A DNA stretch of 64,000 bases, from assembly GCF_002933465.1 (NCBI RefSeq), contig NZ_PSZE01000022.1, forward strand, positions 43,185 through 107,184, in the 5' to 3' direction. Made by a program: the position numbers and the translations under genes. The stretch comes from Nocardia nova (lineage in GTDB: Bacteria; Actinomycetota; Actinomycetes; Mycobacteriales; Mycobacteriaceae). Position 1 is the first letter of the stretch; the number at the start of each line of letters is the position of its first letter. Below the pieces are notes generated by a model. That model saw nothing but the letters and a program-made list of their open reading frames with translations. It ran no database searches and was not told where the DNA came from. Of the stretch, positions 44,549 through 53,376 are shown one piece after another.

Positions 44549-44574
44549 AGGGGCGCAAAAGCTGTTGCGCCCCT
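44549..44574. terminator. Perfect hairpin between divergent fmdB and glycosyltransferase genes
   Basis: AGGGGCGCAA and TTGCGCCCCT form a perfect 10-bp stem around a six-base loop. It looks like a terminator, yet no annotated gene ends here. It may end a small transcript or shield the downstream gene. Confidence 0.6.
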
Positions 44575-44605
44575 TGGCGAATCTTTCGAGTATGGGTTCT
44601 GGTGA

Positions 44606-46345
44606 ATGGTTGAGGTAGTAACAGCGCGGCCGGAAACCTCCGGTGGGCAGCGGGAGAACCCGCGGCAGCGTCGCGGGCGATCATGGTGGGGCGCGGCGGC
44701 CGCGGTGACGAGCGGCGTGCTGTTACTGGTATGGCAGGCGACGCGGTACGGCATCTGGCTGGTCGACGACGCCGGAATCACGTTCGCCTACGCGCGCAGT
44801 GTCGCCGAGGGTGCGGGCCCGGTACTGCAACCCGGCGCGCAACCCGTCGAGGGATTCTCCGATCCCACCTGGCTCGCGGTGCTGGTGCTGGGCAAATGGT
44901 GCGGCTTGTTCGACTCCGGCGCCCTGTTCGGCATCCCGGACTTCGTCTTCTATCCCAAGGCGATCGCGGCACTGTGCTGCGCCGGGATCCTCCTCTGCTG
45001 CTACGTCGCCGCGCGGCGGGTGTCGCGATGGCCCGCGGTGGTGACATTCGTCACCGGCGCCGTGCTCGCCGCGATTCCGTCGTTCGTGATCTGGTGCTTT
45101 TCCGGCCTGGAGAACTCGCTGTTCGCGCTGGCGGCATGCGCTCTGGCCGTCCACCTGTTCCTGGCGGTGCTGGACGAGCGGTTGTGGACACCCGCGGTGG
45201 CCGTGACGGCCGGTGCGATAGCGGCGTTCGCTGCGCTGACCCGGCCCGACGGCCTGATCTACCTCGCGGCGTACCCGCTGGTCTCGGTGATCCTGGTTCG
45301 CCGTGCCACCTGGCCTATCGCACTTCGTCATGTGCTGTACTCCGGTGCTGCGTTCGCGATTCCGTTCGGGGCATACCTGGTGTGGCGGGTCAGCGAGTTC
45401 GGCCGGTTCGTCGCGAATACGGCGGTCGCCAAGAATCAGGCGATGCCGACCGCGCACGACCTCACCAGGGCAGGCGACCTGGTGCAGTACGCGGGCGCGC
45501 CCGCGGTGGTCGCGGCCGTCGGTGTGGTCGGGCTCGCCCTGGCCGGCCCCAGCAGAATCCGTAACGGCCTTGTCGCCCTGCTGGTTCCGCTGACGCTGGC
45601 GATAACCGGCTACTGCGTGCTGCAACCGGATTGGATGGGGCAGTTCCGGTTCGCCACTCCGGTGTGGGCGCTCGCCGCGCTCGTCGTCGTGCTCTCGGCG
45701 ACCGAGGTTCTGGCTCGGCTGCGCACCCGGGGCCGGACCCTCGTCGCGCTGACGCTGGTGGCCGCCATGATCCCCTCCGGTGTCGCCCTGGCGGACGCCG
45801 CCGAGTCGTACCGTGCCGATTCGGATATCCCATTGTGCTGGATAGCCTTTCGCTTCGGTCGATACTTCAACGGCTACGCCGACATCCTCGACCTGCGGCA
45901 GGGCACGTTGCTCGCCCCCGACATGGGAGGAAGCGCGCTGACCTCTCGACTGCGGCTGATCGATATGGCGGGACTCGCCGATGCGCAGATCGCGGACATC
46001 TACGCGGGCGAGGCCGACATCGGGTTGGCCGACTACGTATTCGAGAATCTGAAGCCGACGTTCGTCCACACCCACGGGGTCTGGATGCGGAACGGACTGA
46101 CCGTCGATCCGCGTATGGACCGCGACTACTACCGGATTCAGCAGTCTCAGAACCTCTCCAGTCCGGACGAGGACTGGGTCCGCAAGGACGTGGTGCGCGG
46201 CGATAAGCAACTCGGGCAACTGCGCCGGTACTCGAGCGAGGTCCTTCCGCACCTGTTGTCCGACTACCAGCAGACCGGTGACTGCGGAACGGTGCTACGA
46301 CCAGGTCAGACGGTCGAGCGCAGGCGGGAGGGGAACGCTTCCTAG
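44606..46345 (+). CDS. GT-C-fold membrane glycosyltransferase-like protein
   Basis: The 579-residue protein has about ten or more transmembrane helices followed by a ~170-residue C-terminal extracytoplasmic domain. The first loop holds the paired acids DDAGITFAYARSVAEG and PVEGFSDPTW, as in polyprenyl-phosphate-sugar-dependent arabinosyl- and mannosyltransferases of this order. It probably adds a sugar to a cell-envelope polymer on the outer face of the membrane. Donor and acceptor are unknown. ATG 44606 has weak spacing to GGTG. Confidence 0.78.
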   Translation: MVEVVTARPETSGGQRENPRQRRGRSWWGAAAAVTSGVLLLVWQATRYGIWLVDDAGITFAYARSVAEGAGPVLQPGAQPVEGFSDPTWLAVLVLGKWCGLFDSGALFGIPDFVFYPKAIAALCCAGILLCCYVAARRVSRWPAVVTFVTGAVLAAIPSFVIWCFSGLENSLFALAACALAVHLFLAVLDERLWTPAVAVTAGAIAAFAALTRPDGLIYLAAYPLVSVILVRRATWPIALRHVLYSGAAFAIPFGAYLVWRVSEFGRFVANTAVAKNQAMPTAHDLTRAGDLVQYAGAPAVVAAVGVVGLALAGPSRIRNGLVALLVPLTLAITGYCVLQPDWMGQFRFATPVWALAALVVVLSATEVLARLRTRGRTLVALTLVAAMIPSGVALADAAESYRADSDIPLCWIAFRFGRYFNGYADILDLRQGTLLAPDMGGSALTSRLRLIDMAGLADAQIADIYAGEADIGLADYVFENLKPTFVHTHGVWMRNGLTVDPRMDRDYYRIQQSQNLSSPDEDWVRKDVVRGDKQLGQLRRYSSEVLPHLLSDYQQTGDCGTVLRPGQTVERRREGNAS

Positions 46346-46399
46346 AGTGGCGGACGCCTGTTTCCGGCCCCGAATCCGGCAAACCGCTACGGTTGTCCC

Positions 46400-47026
46400 G
46401 TGACCGGCACGTGGACCGCACTCAACCCGACGAGTGGGTCCTCGCTGCTGGCGAACTTCGGGGCGCTGGCCGTACTGGCCGGAACCTTCGCCGAGTCGGG
46501 GCTGCTGGTGGTGGGGTTCTTCCTTCCGGGCGACACCTTGATCTTCCCCGCCGGCATGCTGTGCGCGGGCGGGACCCATTCCGGTCCCCACCTCATCCTG
46601 TGGCAGGTACTGCTCTGCGCCGCAGTAGGTTCGATCGCCGGCGCGCAGGCCGGGTACGCCTTCGGCAAGCACGGCGGGCGAGCCGTCCTGCACCGCACAT
46701 CGAACTCCCGATTGCACACCGTCGTGGCCCGCGGCGAACGCTGGCTCGACCGGTACGGCGCGCGCCGGGCGATCGTGATCGGCCGCTTCGTGCCGATGGT
46801 CCGGACGGTCATCAGCCCGGTGGCCGGGGTGCTCGACGTGCCCACGCGCACGTTCACGCTGTGGCAGATCGTCGGCGCGATCATGTGGTCGCAGAGTTTG
46901 GTCCTGCTGGGTTACTGGCTCGGGGCGTCGGTGCCGAACGTCGACAAGTATCTGCTGCCCGCGGTCGCGGTCATCGTCGTGGTGTCGCTGTTGCCGCTGC
47001 TCGGGCAACTGCGCAAACGCTCGTAG
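46400..47026 (+). CDS. DedA-family membrane protein
   Basis: The 208-residue protein has the DedA/SNARE-associated pattern: FFLPGDTLIFPAGMLCAGG, a re-entrant helix and the conserved basic GRFVPMVRTVISPVAGV. DedA proteins act in membrane homeostasis and polyprenyl-phosphate or phospholipid flipping. GTG 46400 is 54 bases after the glycosyltransferase stop, so the two may be co-transcribed and act together on lipid-linked sugars; the pairing is inference. Confidence 0.85.
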   Translation: MTGTWTALNPTSGSSLLANFGALAVLAGTFAESGLLVVGFFLPGDTLIFPAGMLCAGGTHSGPHLILWQVLLCAAVGSIAGAQAGYAFGKHGGRAVLHRTSNSRLHTVVARGERWLDRYGARRAIVIGRFVPMVRTVISPVAGVLDVPTRTFTLWQIVGAIMWSQSLVLLGYWLGASVPNVDKYLLPAVAVIVVVSLLPLLGQLRKRS

Positions 47027-47032
47027 CCGAGG

Positions 47033-48139
47033 TCACTGCGGCGTAGCGCCCCGGCGCGGGCGCGGCCCGATCTGATCGAGCAGATCGTTGACCTCGTCGC
47101 CGAACCCGTTGCCGACCGGCTTCGGCGTCTTGTTGGGGAACCTGCGCGTGACGTGTTCTTCGGCCGCGGATCCCGGCAATACGTAGACGGTTTCCGCTTT
47201 GTTCTGCAACGGGCGCACCACCTCGTCGAGATGCGTTTTCCGGTCGTCGAGGAAGGCGCCGATCACGTCTTCGCCGGCCGGGCATACGGCCATGCAGTAG
47301 CCGGCCTTGTAGTTGGGTTTGAACGACAGGCTCTGCCACATCGAGAACGATTCACCCCTGGTCACCCGCTCGCGGTAGTCGTCGCGGTCGGCGCTGTCGG
47401 CGACGGTTTCGGCCCAGTCGGTGAAGCCGCCCATGAACTCGCGATAGTTGTGGGTGTAGCAGGCCTGGAAATCGAAACCACCGTCGTTGGTGATCGCGCC
47501 GACCGGGCACGCGGAGACGCACAACTTACATTCGAGGCACGGATTGAATTCCAGCGCCGCACTCGGCTCGTCGACCACCGCGTCGGTCACCACGGTGCCG
47601 AGCAGAATGAAATTACCGAACTTCGGATGAATGACGTTGCGGTGAATTCCCATGACTCCCAAGCCCGCCGCCTCGGCCACCACCTTGTGCGCGAGCACCC
47701 AGACCCGCCCCGGAAACTGTTCGACCTCCATCGGATATCCGGGCGCCGGATAGACCGCGCGGTATCCGGCCTCCTCGAGGGCTCGGGTGATGCGCCGCGA
47801 CACCACGTTCGTCTCATCGTCGGCATGGTTGAACTCGGCGTTGGCGAGGCTGCGCATCGGACTGCGCAGATTGTCGCGGTTCATCCGGATACAGAAGGCC
47901 ACGAAGGTACGGGCCGAGGGCAGGATGCCGCGCGCGGGCTCGCGCTCCTCCGACACCCTCGGGTCGTCGACGGACACGAAGCCCACATCGTCGGCTCCGG
48001 CGGCGAGGCAGATCTCCCGCAGCCGCGCGGCGCTCAGCACCGGATCCGGCGCCTTTCTCGCCTGTGCGGCAAGGTGTTTCACGGTCGGATGCTCCGCGTA
48101 GCGCCCCGCCTCGGTCGGCTCCCGGTCAGTCGACGACAT
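47033..48139 (-). CDS. QueG-like 4Fe-4S oxidoreductase
   Basis: The 368-residue protein combines an N-terminal corrinoid/QueG-like domain (LREICLAAGADDVGFVSVDD) with a ferredoxin-type cluster motif, CLECKLCVSACPVGAI, and a second cysteine group, YCMAVCPAGED. This is near epoxyqueuosine reductase and reductive-dehalogenase relatives, but the second cluster motif is less regular than in QueG. Function is therefore uncertain. It ends six bases from the convergent dedA gene. Confidence 0.78.
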   Translation of the reverse strand: MSSTDREPTEAGRYAEHPTVKHLAAQARKAPDPVLSAARLREICLAAGADDVGFVSVDDPRVSEEREPARGILPSARTFVAFCIRMNRDNLRSPMRSLANAEFNHADDETNVVSRRITRALEEAGYRAVYPAPGYPMEVEQFPGRVWVLAHKVVAEAAGLGVMGIHRNVIHPKFGNFILLGTVVTDAVVDEPSAALEFNPCLECKLCVSACPVGAITNDGGFDFQACYTHNYREFMGGFTDWAETVADSADRDDYRERVTRGESFSMWQSLSFKPNYKAGYCMAVCPAGEDVIGAFLDDRKTHLDEVVRPLQNKAETVYVLPGSAAEEHVTRRFPNKTPKPVGNGFGDEVNDLLDQIGPRPRRGATPQ

Positions 48140-48296
48140 CGCGCCCTCCTATCTCCACGAGACATATGGCCTCGAAGAGAGAGACGAATCCGATGACCGG
48201 AATTCATCGCCGATATCCGCTTCGGCCGCAGACGTTACCGAATCGCAACCGGGGCGGAGACGTCGAAGATCACTGCAGAGCAACGGCTTTCGGCTC

Positions 48297-48935
48297 TCAG
48301 CCCAGTTGACGCCGGACCGCGGCGACGAGCCACTCTTCGTAGCGTTGCATACTCCATCCGCCCTGCAGGACGAGCTGCTGATGACTTTCGGGCGACCAGA
48401 GGAAGGACAGTTCGTCGGCCGCGGTCTCGGGATCGACCTCGTCCCGGGCGATTCCGCGTTCGAGCAACATGCCGACCACCGCGCGGTAGTCCTGTTTGCG
48501 GCGCGTCAGCAGTCCGGCCAGCGCCTCGGCGACGGCGGCATCGGCGTTGGCGGCGCTCAGGAACTCCGTCCACAGCACGCTGGTGCGAGCGTTGGCCGCG
48601 GCAACGAACCTCGCGGCCGCCCGCAGGAAGGCGTCGTGGTCGGCGATGGCGTTGACCTCGACCGCGGCATCGCTGTCGGAGACCGGCGCCTCCCCCTCCT
48701 CGCCCGCGAACGCCTGCTCGAAGGCACCCAGCAGCAGATTGCGCTTGGGGCCGTTGGCCTTCACGGTTTCGGTCGAGACTCCGGCGCGCGAGCCGATATC
48801 GGACAGCGACGTGCCGCTGTAGCCGCGCTCCACGAAGCAGGTCGCCGCGGCGTCGAGCACGCGCCGGCGGGTCGCCGCGGCCTGTTCACTGCGCAGGGTG
48901 GATCGATAGGTCCGGGTGGCGGTCTTGTCACTCAT
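48297..48935 (-). CDS. TetR-family regulator
   Basis: This 212-residue protein has the TetR helix-turn-helix (YSGTSLSDIGSRAGVSTETV, about residues 39-58). ATG 48935 is chosen over the ORF start at 48992. It diverges from the glycosyltransferase at 49027, with a near-palindromic site at 48951-48969 between them, so it probably controls both. Confidence 0.87.
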   Translation of the reverse strand: MSDKTATRTYRSTLRSEQAAATRRRVLDAAATCFVERGYSGTSLSDIGSRAGVSTETVKANGPKRNLLLGAFEQAFAGEEGEAPVSDSDAAVEVNAIADHDAFLRAAARFVAAANARTSVLWTEFLSAANADAAVAEALAGLLTRRKQDYRAVVGMLLERGIARDEVDPETAADELSFLWSPESHQQLVLQGGWSMQRYEEWLVAAVRRQLG

Positions 48936-48950
48936 CTCAATTCCTAATTG

Positions 48951-48969
48951 ACTACCCTTGCAAGGTAGT
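48951..48969. promoter_or_regulatory. TetR operator candidate ACTACC-C-TTGCAA-GGTAGT
   Basis: A palindrome with centre TTGCAA and 6-bp arms, disturbed by one extra C, lies in the divergent promoter region between the TetR and glycosyltransferase genes. Confidence 0.65.
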
Positions 48970-49026
48970 GAATACTTTCTCGGTGTCACCAATCTTACTT
49001 CGCTTCACACGTCGGAAGACCTGCCC

Positions 49027-50319
49027 ATGACCTCCGTTCTCCTGGCCGCCACACCCGTGCGCAGCCACGTCGTGCCCCTGCTGTCCATCGCGGAGGCGCT
49101 CGTCACCGCGGGCGACCGCGTGCGGTTCCTCACCGGTACCCGCTTCCGCGACGACGTCCTCGCCACCGGCGCCGATTTCCTGCCACTTCCGCCGGAGGCC
49201 GACTACGACGACCGCGATATCGATGCCGCCTTCCCCGGCCGTCGCGGGCTGTCGGGCCCCGCGGGGATTCGATACGACATGATCGAAATCTTCCTCCGCC
49301 CGGTACCCGCCCAGCTGCGAGCAGTCCGGGAGGCCATCGCCGCCGAGTCCACGGATGCCGTTCTGGCCGAGTCGATGTTCGCCGCCGCCGCGGTCCTCAG
49401 CGGTATTCCACGCGCGCAACGACCACTGTTGGTCAACCTCGGGATTCTGCCCCTCGCGCTGAAGCATCCGGATGTCGCACCGTTCGGTCTCGGGATCACA
49501 CCGATGCGCGGACCGCTGGGACGTCTGCGCAACGCGGTACTCACCCTCGGCGCCGAGAGGGTCGTGTTCGCTCCTGTGCAGCGCTTCGCGAACGAGATCG
49601 CGCGGGCGGAGACCGGGCGCGCACTACCGCGGTTCTTCCTCGACTGGCCGGCCGGAGCCGACCACATCGTGCAGTTCACCGTCTCCGAATTCGAGTATTC
49701 GCGTCGCGGCCTGCCCGACACCGTGCATTTCGTCGGGCCGGTGGCCCGGTCGCGGCCGTCGGCGATCCCGGTGCCGGAGTGGTGGGACGATCTCGCGGGC
49801 CGCCGCGTCGTGCACGTGACACAGGGCACGGTCGCTACCGGTGAATGGACTCTGATCGAGCCCACGCTGCGCGCACTCGCCGGTGACGACGTCATCGTCG
49901 TCGTCAGCACCGGCGGGCGGCCGGTCGACACGCTGCCGGACGACCTGCCCGCCAATGTGCGTGTCGCGGAGTTCCTTCCCTACGACCGATTGCTGCCACA
50001 TACCGACGTCTTCGTCACCAACGGGGGCTACGGCGGCGTGCACTATGCGCTCGAACACGGAGTGCCGATCGTGGTCGCGGGCCGCACCGAGGACAAGACC
50101 GAGGTCAGCGCGCGGGTGGCATGGTCCGGAGTCGGCATCGACCTGCGCACCGACAACCCTGCACCGGACAAGGTCGCCGGCGCGGTCCGCACCGTGCTGA
50201 CCGACGAGCGTTATCGCCTGCGTGCCGAGGCAATCGGCGACGCGATCCGCCGATCCCCCGGTCCCGGGGCCGTGCACGAGATCATCACCGAGGCAGTGCG
50301 AACCGCCACTCGGGCATAG
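49027..50319 (+). CDS. UGT/MGT-family glycosyltransferase
   Basis: The 430-residue protein is a GT-B glycosyltransferase of the macrolide/UDP-glycosyltransferase type. The N-terminal acceptor domain begins LLAATPVRSHVVPLLSIAEAL. The C-terminal donor domain has VVHVTQGTVA, NVRVAEFLPYDRLLPH and the donor loop TNGGYGGVHYALEHGVPIVV. Such enzymes glycosylate small hydrophobic molecules; control by a divergent TetR suggests a role in detoxification or modification of a xenobiotic. ATG 49027 follows a weak binding site. Confidence 0.88.
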   Translation: MTSVLLAATPVRSHVVPLLSIAEALVTAGDRVRFLTGTRFRDDVLATGADFLPLPPEADYDDRDIDAAFPGRRGLSGPAGIRYDMIEIFLRPVPAQLRAVREAIAAESTDAVLAESMFAAAAVLSGIPRAQRPLLVNLGILPLALKHPDVAPFGLGITPMRGPLGRLRNAVLTLGAERVVFAPVQRFANEIARAETGRALPRFFLDWPAGADHIVQFTVSEFEYSRRGLPDTVHFVGPVARSRPSAIPVPEWWDDLAGRRVVHVTQGTVATGEWTLIEPTLRALAGDDVIVVVSTGGRPVDTLPDDLPANVRVAEFLPYDRLLPHTDVFVTNGGYGGVHYALEHGVPIVVAGRTEDKTEVSARVAWSGVGIDLRTDNPAPDKVAGAVRTVLTDERYRLRAEAIGDAIRRSPGPGAVHEIITEAVRTATRA

Positions 50320-50321
50320 AG

Positions 50322-50495
50322 CTACCGAACCTCGGTGACCAGGTCGGAGTGGCGGCGCTCGAGTTCGCGGGCCATGGCGACCGCGGCGGCGCGGACCTGG
50401 TAGCCAGGAGTCGGTGTGCGGCCGGTGCACTCAGCCTCCGAAGCCGGATCCGGTCGCTCGACGCCCAGGTATCCGGGCTGTGTATCGCAAACGGT
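50322..50495 (-). pseudogene. Possible 3' gene remnant
   Basis: A 57-codon minus-strand frame between two stops has protein-like composition and ends in an amphipathic helix (YQVRAAAVAMARELERRHSD). It has no start codon region of its own and abuts the glycosyltransferase stop. I do not recognise it. The rest of the 415-base gap to the FAD oxidase holds only that gene's leader. Confidence 0.3.
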
Positions 50496-50734
50496 TCACA
50501 CGGCCGCAACTGCTGCTGGCCCAAGCTTTTCCGATCCTGTTCTCCCGCTTCCGGAGTTCCGGCGAGCGTGACGAACCGATCATCGCGATGGCACCGTGTA
50601 TCTCGCATTGCCTCACAAGGCCAATTCTGTTCGAACACATCATTTTTCGCTTCATCCGACCTGCACTTCCCGCAGATCGGACGATCCGTCGCACCCGTAT
50701 CGGGCCGCAACAGCCCACGCGACAAGGAGAAACC

Positions 50735-52165
50735 ATGACCCTTCCGCACGAAACCCTCCGCCACGCGAACAGCAGACCCGGCGTTGTCGGCGATCGAAAC
50801 GATGAGTTGCCGACCATCTTTCGCGGCCTCGACGATCTCGCGACGGCACTGACCGGCGCCCTCATTCGCCCCAGTGACGCCGACTGGGATGAGGCCCGCG
50901 CCGCATGGCAACTGCTGGCCGATCAACGACCGATCGCCGTGGTGACCGCCGCGACCACCGACGATGTGGCACTCACCGTCCGCGCCGCCGCCGCACTCGG
51001 ACTGCGCGTCGCACCGCAGTCCATCGGCCACAACGCCACCCCGCTGGGCGACCTCGCACGCACGATCCTGTTGCGCACCGGCGCACTCGACCGGGTCGAG
51101 ATCGACGCCGACGCACGCATCGCGCATGTCGACGCCGGGGCTCGCTGCGCCGACCTCACGGCTGCCGCGGCAGCTGCCGGACTCGTGCCGATCGGCGGTT
51201 TCTCCGCCGACGTCGGCGTGGTCGGTCTCGTGCTGGGCGGCGGCCTGGGCTGGTTCGCCCGCTCGCACGGACCCTCCCGAGCCTCGGTGCTCGAGCTCGA
51301 ACTCGTCACCGCCGACGGCGTGATCCGCCGCGTCCGAGCAGGCGACGACCTGTTCGATTCCGTCCTCGCCGGCGCCGATATCGCCGTGATCACCGCCCTC
51401 ACGCTGCGCCTGCACGCCATCGGTGATGTGGTCGCCGGCGCCTTGTTCTGGCCGGTCGAATCGACCCGCGACATCTTCCACGCTTGGACGACATGGACCG
51501 CGACCGCACCGGAGACGGTGACGTCGGTGGCACGCGTCCTCCGCTTCCCCGATGCACCCGAGGTGCCACCGATGTTCGCAGGGCGAACTTTCGCGATCAT
51601 CGAGGCCGTGGTGCAAGCCGACGCGGCGACGGCACACGATCTGCTCGCGCCGCTGCGTGAATTATCGCCTCTCATCGACACTTTCGACGTGGTCGCGCCG
51701 TCGGCGCTCGCCGGACTGCATATGGATCCGCCGACTCCCGTCCCGGCCCTCGGCTGCAGCGCGCTCCTCCGCACACTGCCCGCAGACGTGGTGGACGCCG
51801 TCGTCACCGCCGTCACCGAAGGCCCCGCCGACACCCTGACCTCGGTCGAACTGCGCCACCTCGGCGGCGCCCTCGACCGCACCGAGGCGAGCCCCACCCT
51901 CGGATCCACAGCACTGTTGTTCGCTGTCGCCGTAGTCCCCACCCCGGATGCGGCCGAAGCGGCCACGAGCGGCTTCCGCGCACTGACGGCCGCCGTCGCC
52001 CCCGTGCGTTTCGACCGTGACATCAGCAGTTTCACCGAAAGCGCAACGGCGCCGAAACACCTGTTCGGCGCCGACCTGCCTCGGCTGGTCGCGGCAAAGG
52101 ATCGCTGGGATCCGGCGGACGTGATCCACGCCAACCATTCCGTGCGAAACCCGTTCGTGGACTGA
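50735..52165 (+). CDS. FAD-linked oxidase (berberine-bridge-like)
   Basis: The 476-residue protein has the PCMH FAD fold: VAPQSIGHNATPLGDLART, HVDAGARCADLTAAAAAAG and GFSADVGVVGLVLGGGLGWF. The C-terminus has a short berberine-bridge-type end (RWDPADVIHANHSV). The position that is usually a flavin-linked His is within SIGHNA. These enzymes oxidise alcohols or sugars with oxygen. ATG 50735 follows AAGGAG. Confidence 0.83.
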   Translation: MTLPHETLRHANSRPGVVGDRNDELPTIFRGLDDLATALTGALIRPSDADWDEARAAWQLLADQRPIAVVTAATTDDVALTVRAAAALGLRVAPQSIGHNATPLGDLARTILLRTGALDRVEIDADARIAHVDAGARCADLTAAAAAAGLVPIGGFSADVGVVGLVLGGGLGWFARSHGPSRASVLELELVTADGVIRRVRAGDDLFDSVLAGADIAVITALTLRLHAIGDVVAGALFWPVESTRDIFHAWTTWTATAPETVTSVARVLRFPDAPEVPPMFAGRTFAIIEAVVQADAATAHDLLAPLRELSPLIDTFDVVAPSALAGLHMDPPTPVPALGCSALLRTLPADVVDAVVTAVTEGPADTLTSVELRHLGGALDRTEASPTLGSTALLFAVAVVPTPDAAEAATSGFRALTAAVAPVRFDRDISSFTESATAPKHLFGADLPRLVAAKDRWDPADVIHANHSVRNPFVD

Positions 52166-52192
52166 GATACTGGCGTCAGAGGTTTCCGCTGG

Positions 52193-52219
52193 CCCGGCTG
52201 CCGGAGGGGTGCAGCCGGG
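52193..52219. terminator. Hairpin between convergent FAD oxidase and DUF2332 genes
   Basis: CCCGGCTGC and GCAGCCGGG form a perfect 9-bp stem around a nine-base loop between the convergent stops. Confidence 0.75.
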
Positions 52220-52233
52220 AAGCGGGCAGACGG

Positions 52234-53322
52234 CTAAGTGTTGCCGGGCTCGTCGAGCGGATAGGTGAACGCCGGAACGCCGTGCGGCATCGCACGGGCG
52301 AGTATCACCGGCTCGTTCGCACCGATCCGGACGGTGAGCCGGAACCCGTTGCGGTCGTCGGAGTTGTTCTGGGGTTCGAAAGCGACCCAGGCGAATCCGG
52401 CGTCGGCACGCGAGGCCGCGGCCAGCCGGTTCAGCTCGGCGGTCACCGCCTGCCATTCGTCCTTGCGCACGTATTGGCGCATCACCGAATGCCAGACGAC
52501 GGTCAGCGCGCCGGGCTCCACTTCGATGCCGGCGAGGAAGTCGCGGGCGCCGGTCACGGCAATCTCCACGGGAATCTTCTCCGCCAGTCGCAACGCCCCG
52601 TCGAGGCGGGCCGCACGAGCCTGCTGATCCGGCCAGACATATGCGCGCAACGCGAGTGCGTCGCGCGGCGACAAGGGATCCAGCGGCGTCGGATCGCACC
52701 CGCGCCGCTCGACGACCGTGAGCCGCGGATGGCGTCGCACGGCCTCGGCCAGCCACTGCGGGACCGGTCCTCGCCACGCGTCCGCGATCGTGACCGGTGA
52801 ATCCTGCTGTCCCCAGCCGATATCGCCACTGTCCCAACGGAAGTGGTCGGCGCGCAGGTTGAGTCCGCCGCTGGCGCCCAATTCGAACAACCGGATCGGC
52901 AGCGGAGTCGCATCGACGGCCGCGAGCAACCCGGCCAGCAGCGGAACGGCCCGGCCGACCTCGTTGGTCTGCGGCGGACGAGTCAGCCAGTCCCGAATCC
53001 ACTCGGCCCGTTCCGCCACGACCTGCCGGAACGGCGCCCATGCGCCGGCGAGATCGTGGGCCCGCACCGAAGCGCCCGAGCTTGGGTAGAAGGGCGCGAG
53101 ATCGGCTGCGGCGCCGGACAATACCAATGCGTGCACGCCGGCCAGCAAGCGCAACGGCACCGCGGAATCGACGTCGATGGTCTCGTAGCCCTCCAGAACC
53201 GCGGCGCAGGGTCCTCGATCGTCGATATCGCGCGCGATATCGCGCAGCAGGGAGCCGTACAGCGGTGAACCGAGCTTGTCGCACGCCTTGGCCTGCAGCT
53301 CGAATTGCGATACCAGGTGCAT
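52234..53322 (-). CDS. DUF2332-family protein
   Basis: This 362-residue soluble protein matches the actinobacterial DUF2332 family. Conserved segments are PLYGSLLRDIARDI, LFELGASGGLNLRADHF and VVWHSVMRQYV. The ELGASGGLN motif resembles the cofactor loop of Rossmann-type methyltransferases, but activity has not been shown to my knowledge. It diverges from the HTH-citrate synthase and shares a perfect palindrome at 53351, so it may be part of that regulator's circuit. Confidence 0.82.
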   Translation of the reverse strand: MHLVSQFELQAKACDKLGSPLYGSLLRDIARDIDDRGPCAAVLEGYETIDVDSAVPLRLLAGVHALVLSGAAADLAPFYPSSGASVRAHDLAGAWAPFRQVVAERAEWIRDWLTRPPQTNEVGRAVPLLAGLLAAVDATPLPIRLFELGASGGLNLRADHFRWDSGDIGWGQQDSPVTIADAWRGPVPQWLAEAVRRHPRLTVVERRGCDPTPLDPLSPRDALALRAYVWPDQQARAARLDGALRLAEKIPVEIAVTGARDFLAGIEVEPGALTVVWHSVMRQYVRKDEWQAVTAELNRLAAASRADAGFAWVAFEPQNNSDDRNGFRLTVRIGANEPVILARAMPHGVPAFTYPLDEPGNT

Positions 53323-53350
53323 GAGTGAACTGTGCGCCCCTTCCCCACCG

Positions 53351-53366
53351 TAATCAATATTGATTA
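53351..53366. promoter_or_regulatory. Perfect AT-rich palindrome TAATCAATATTGATTA
   Basis: This 16-bp perfect palindrome lies 28 bases upstream of the DUF2332 start and 10 bases upstream of the citrate synthase start. It stands out in a high-GC sequence and should be an operator, most simply for the DNA-binding domain of the adjacent citrate synthase. Confidence 0.75.
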
Positions 53367-53376
53367 TGGTCAACCC

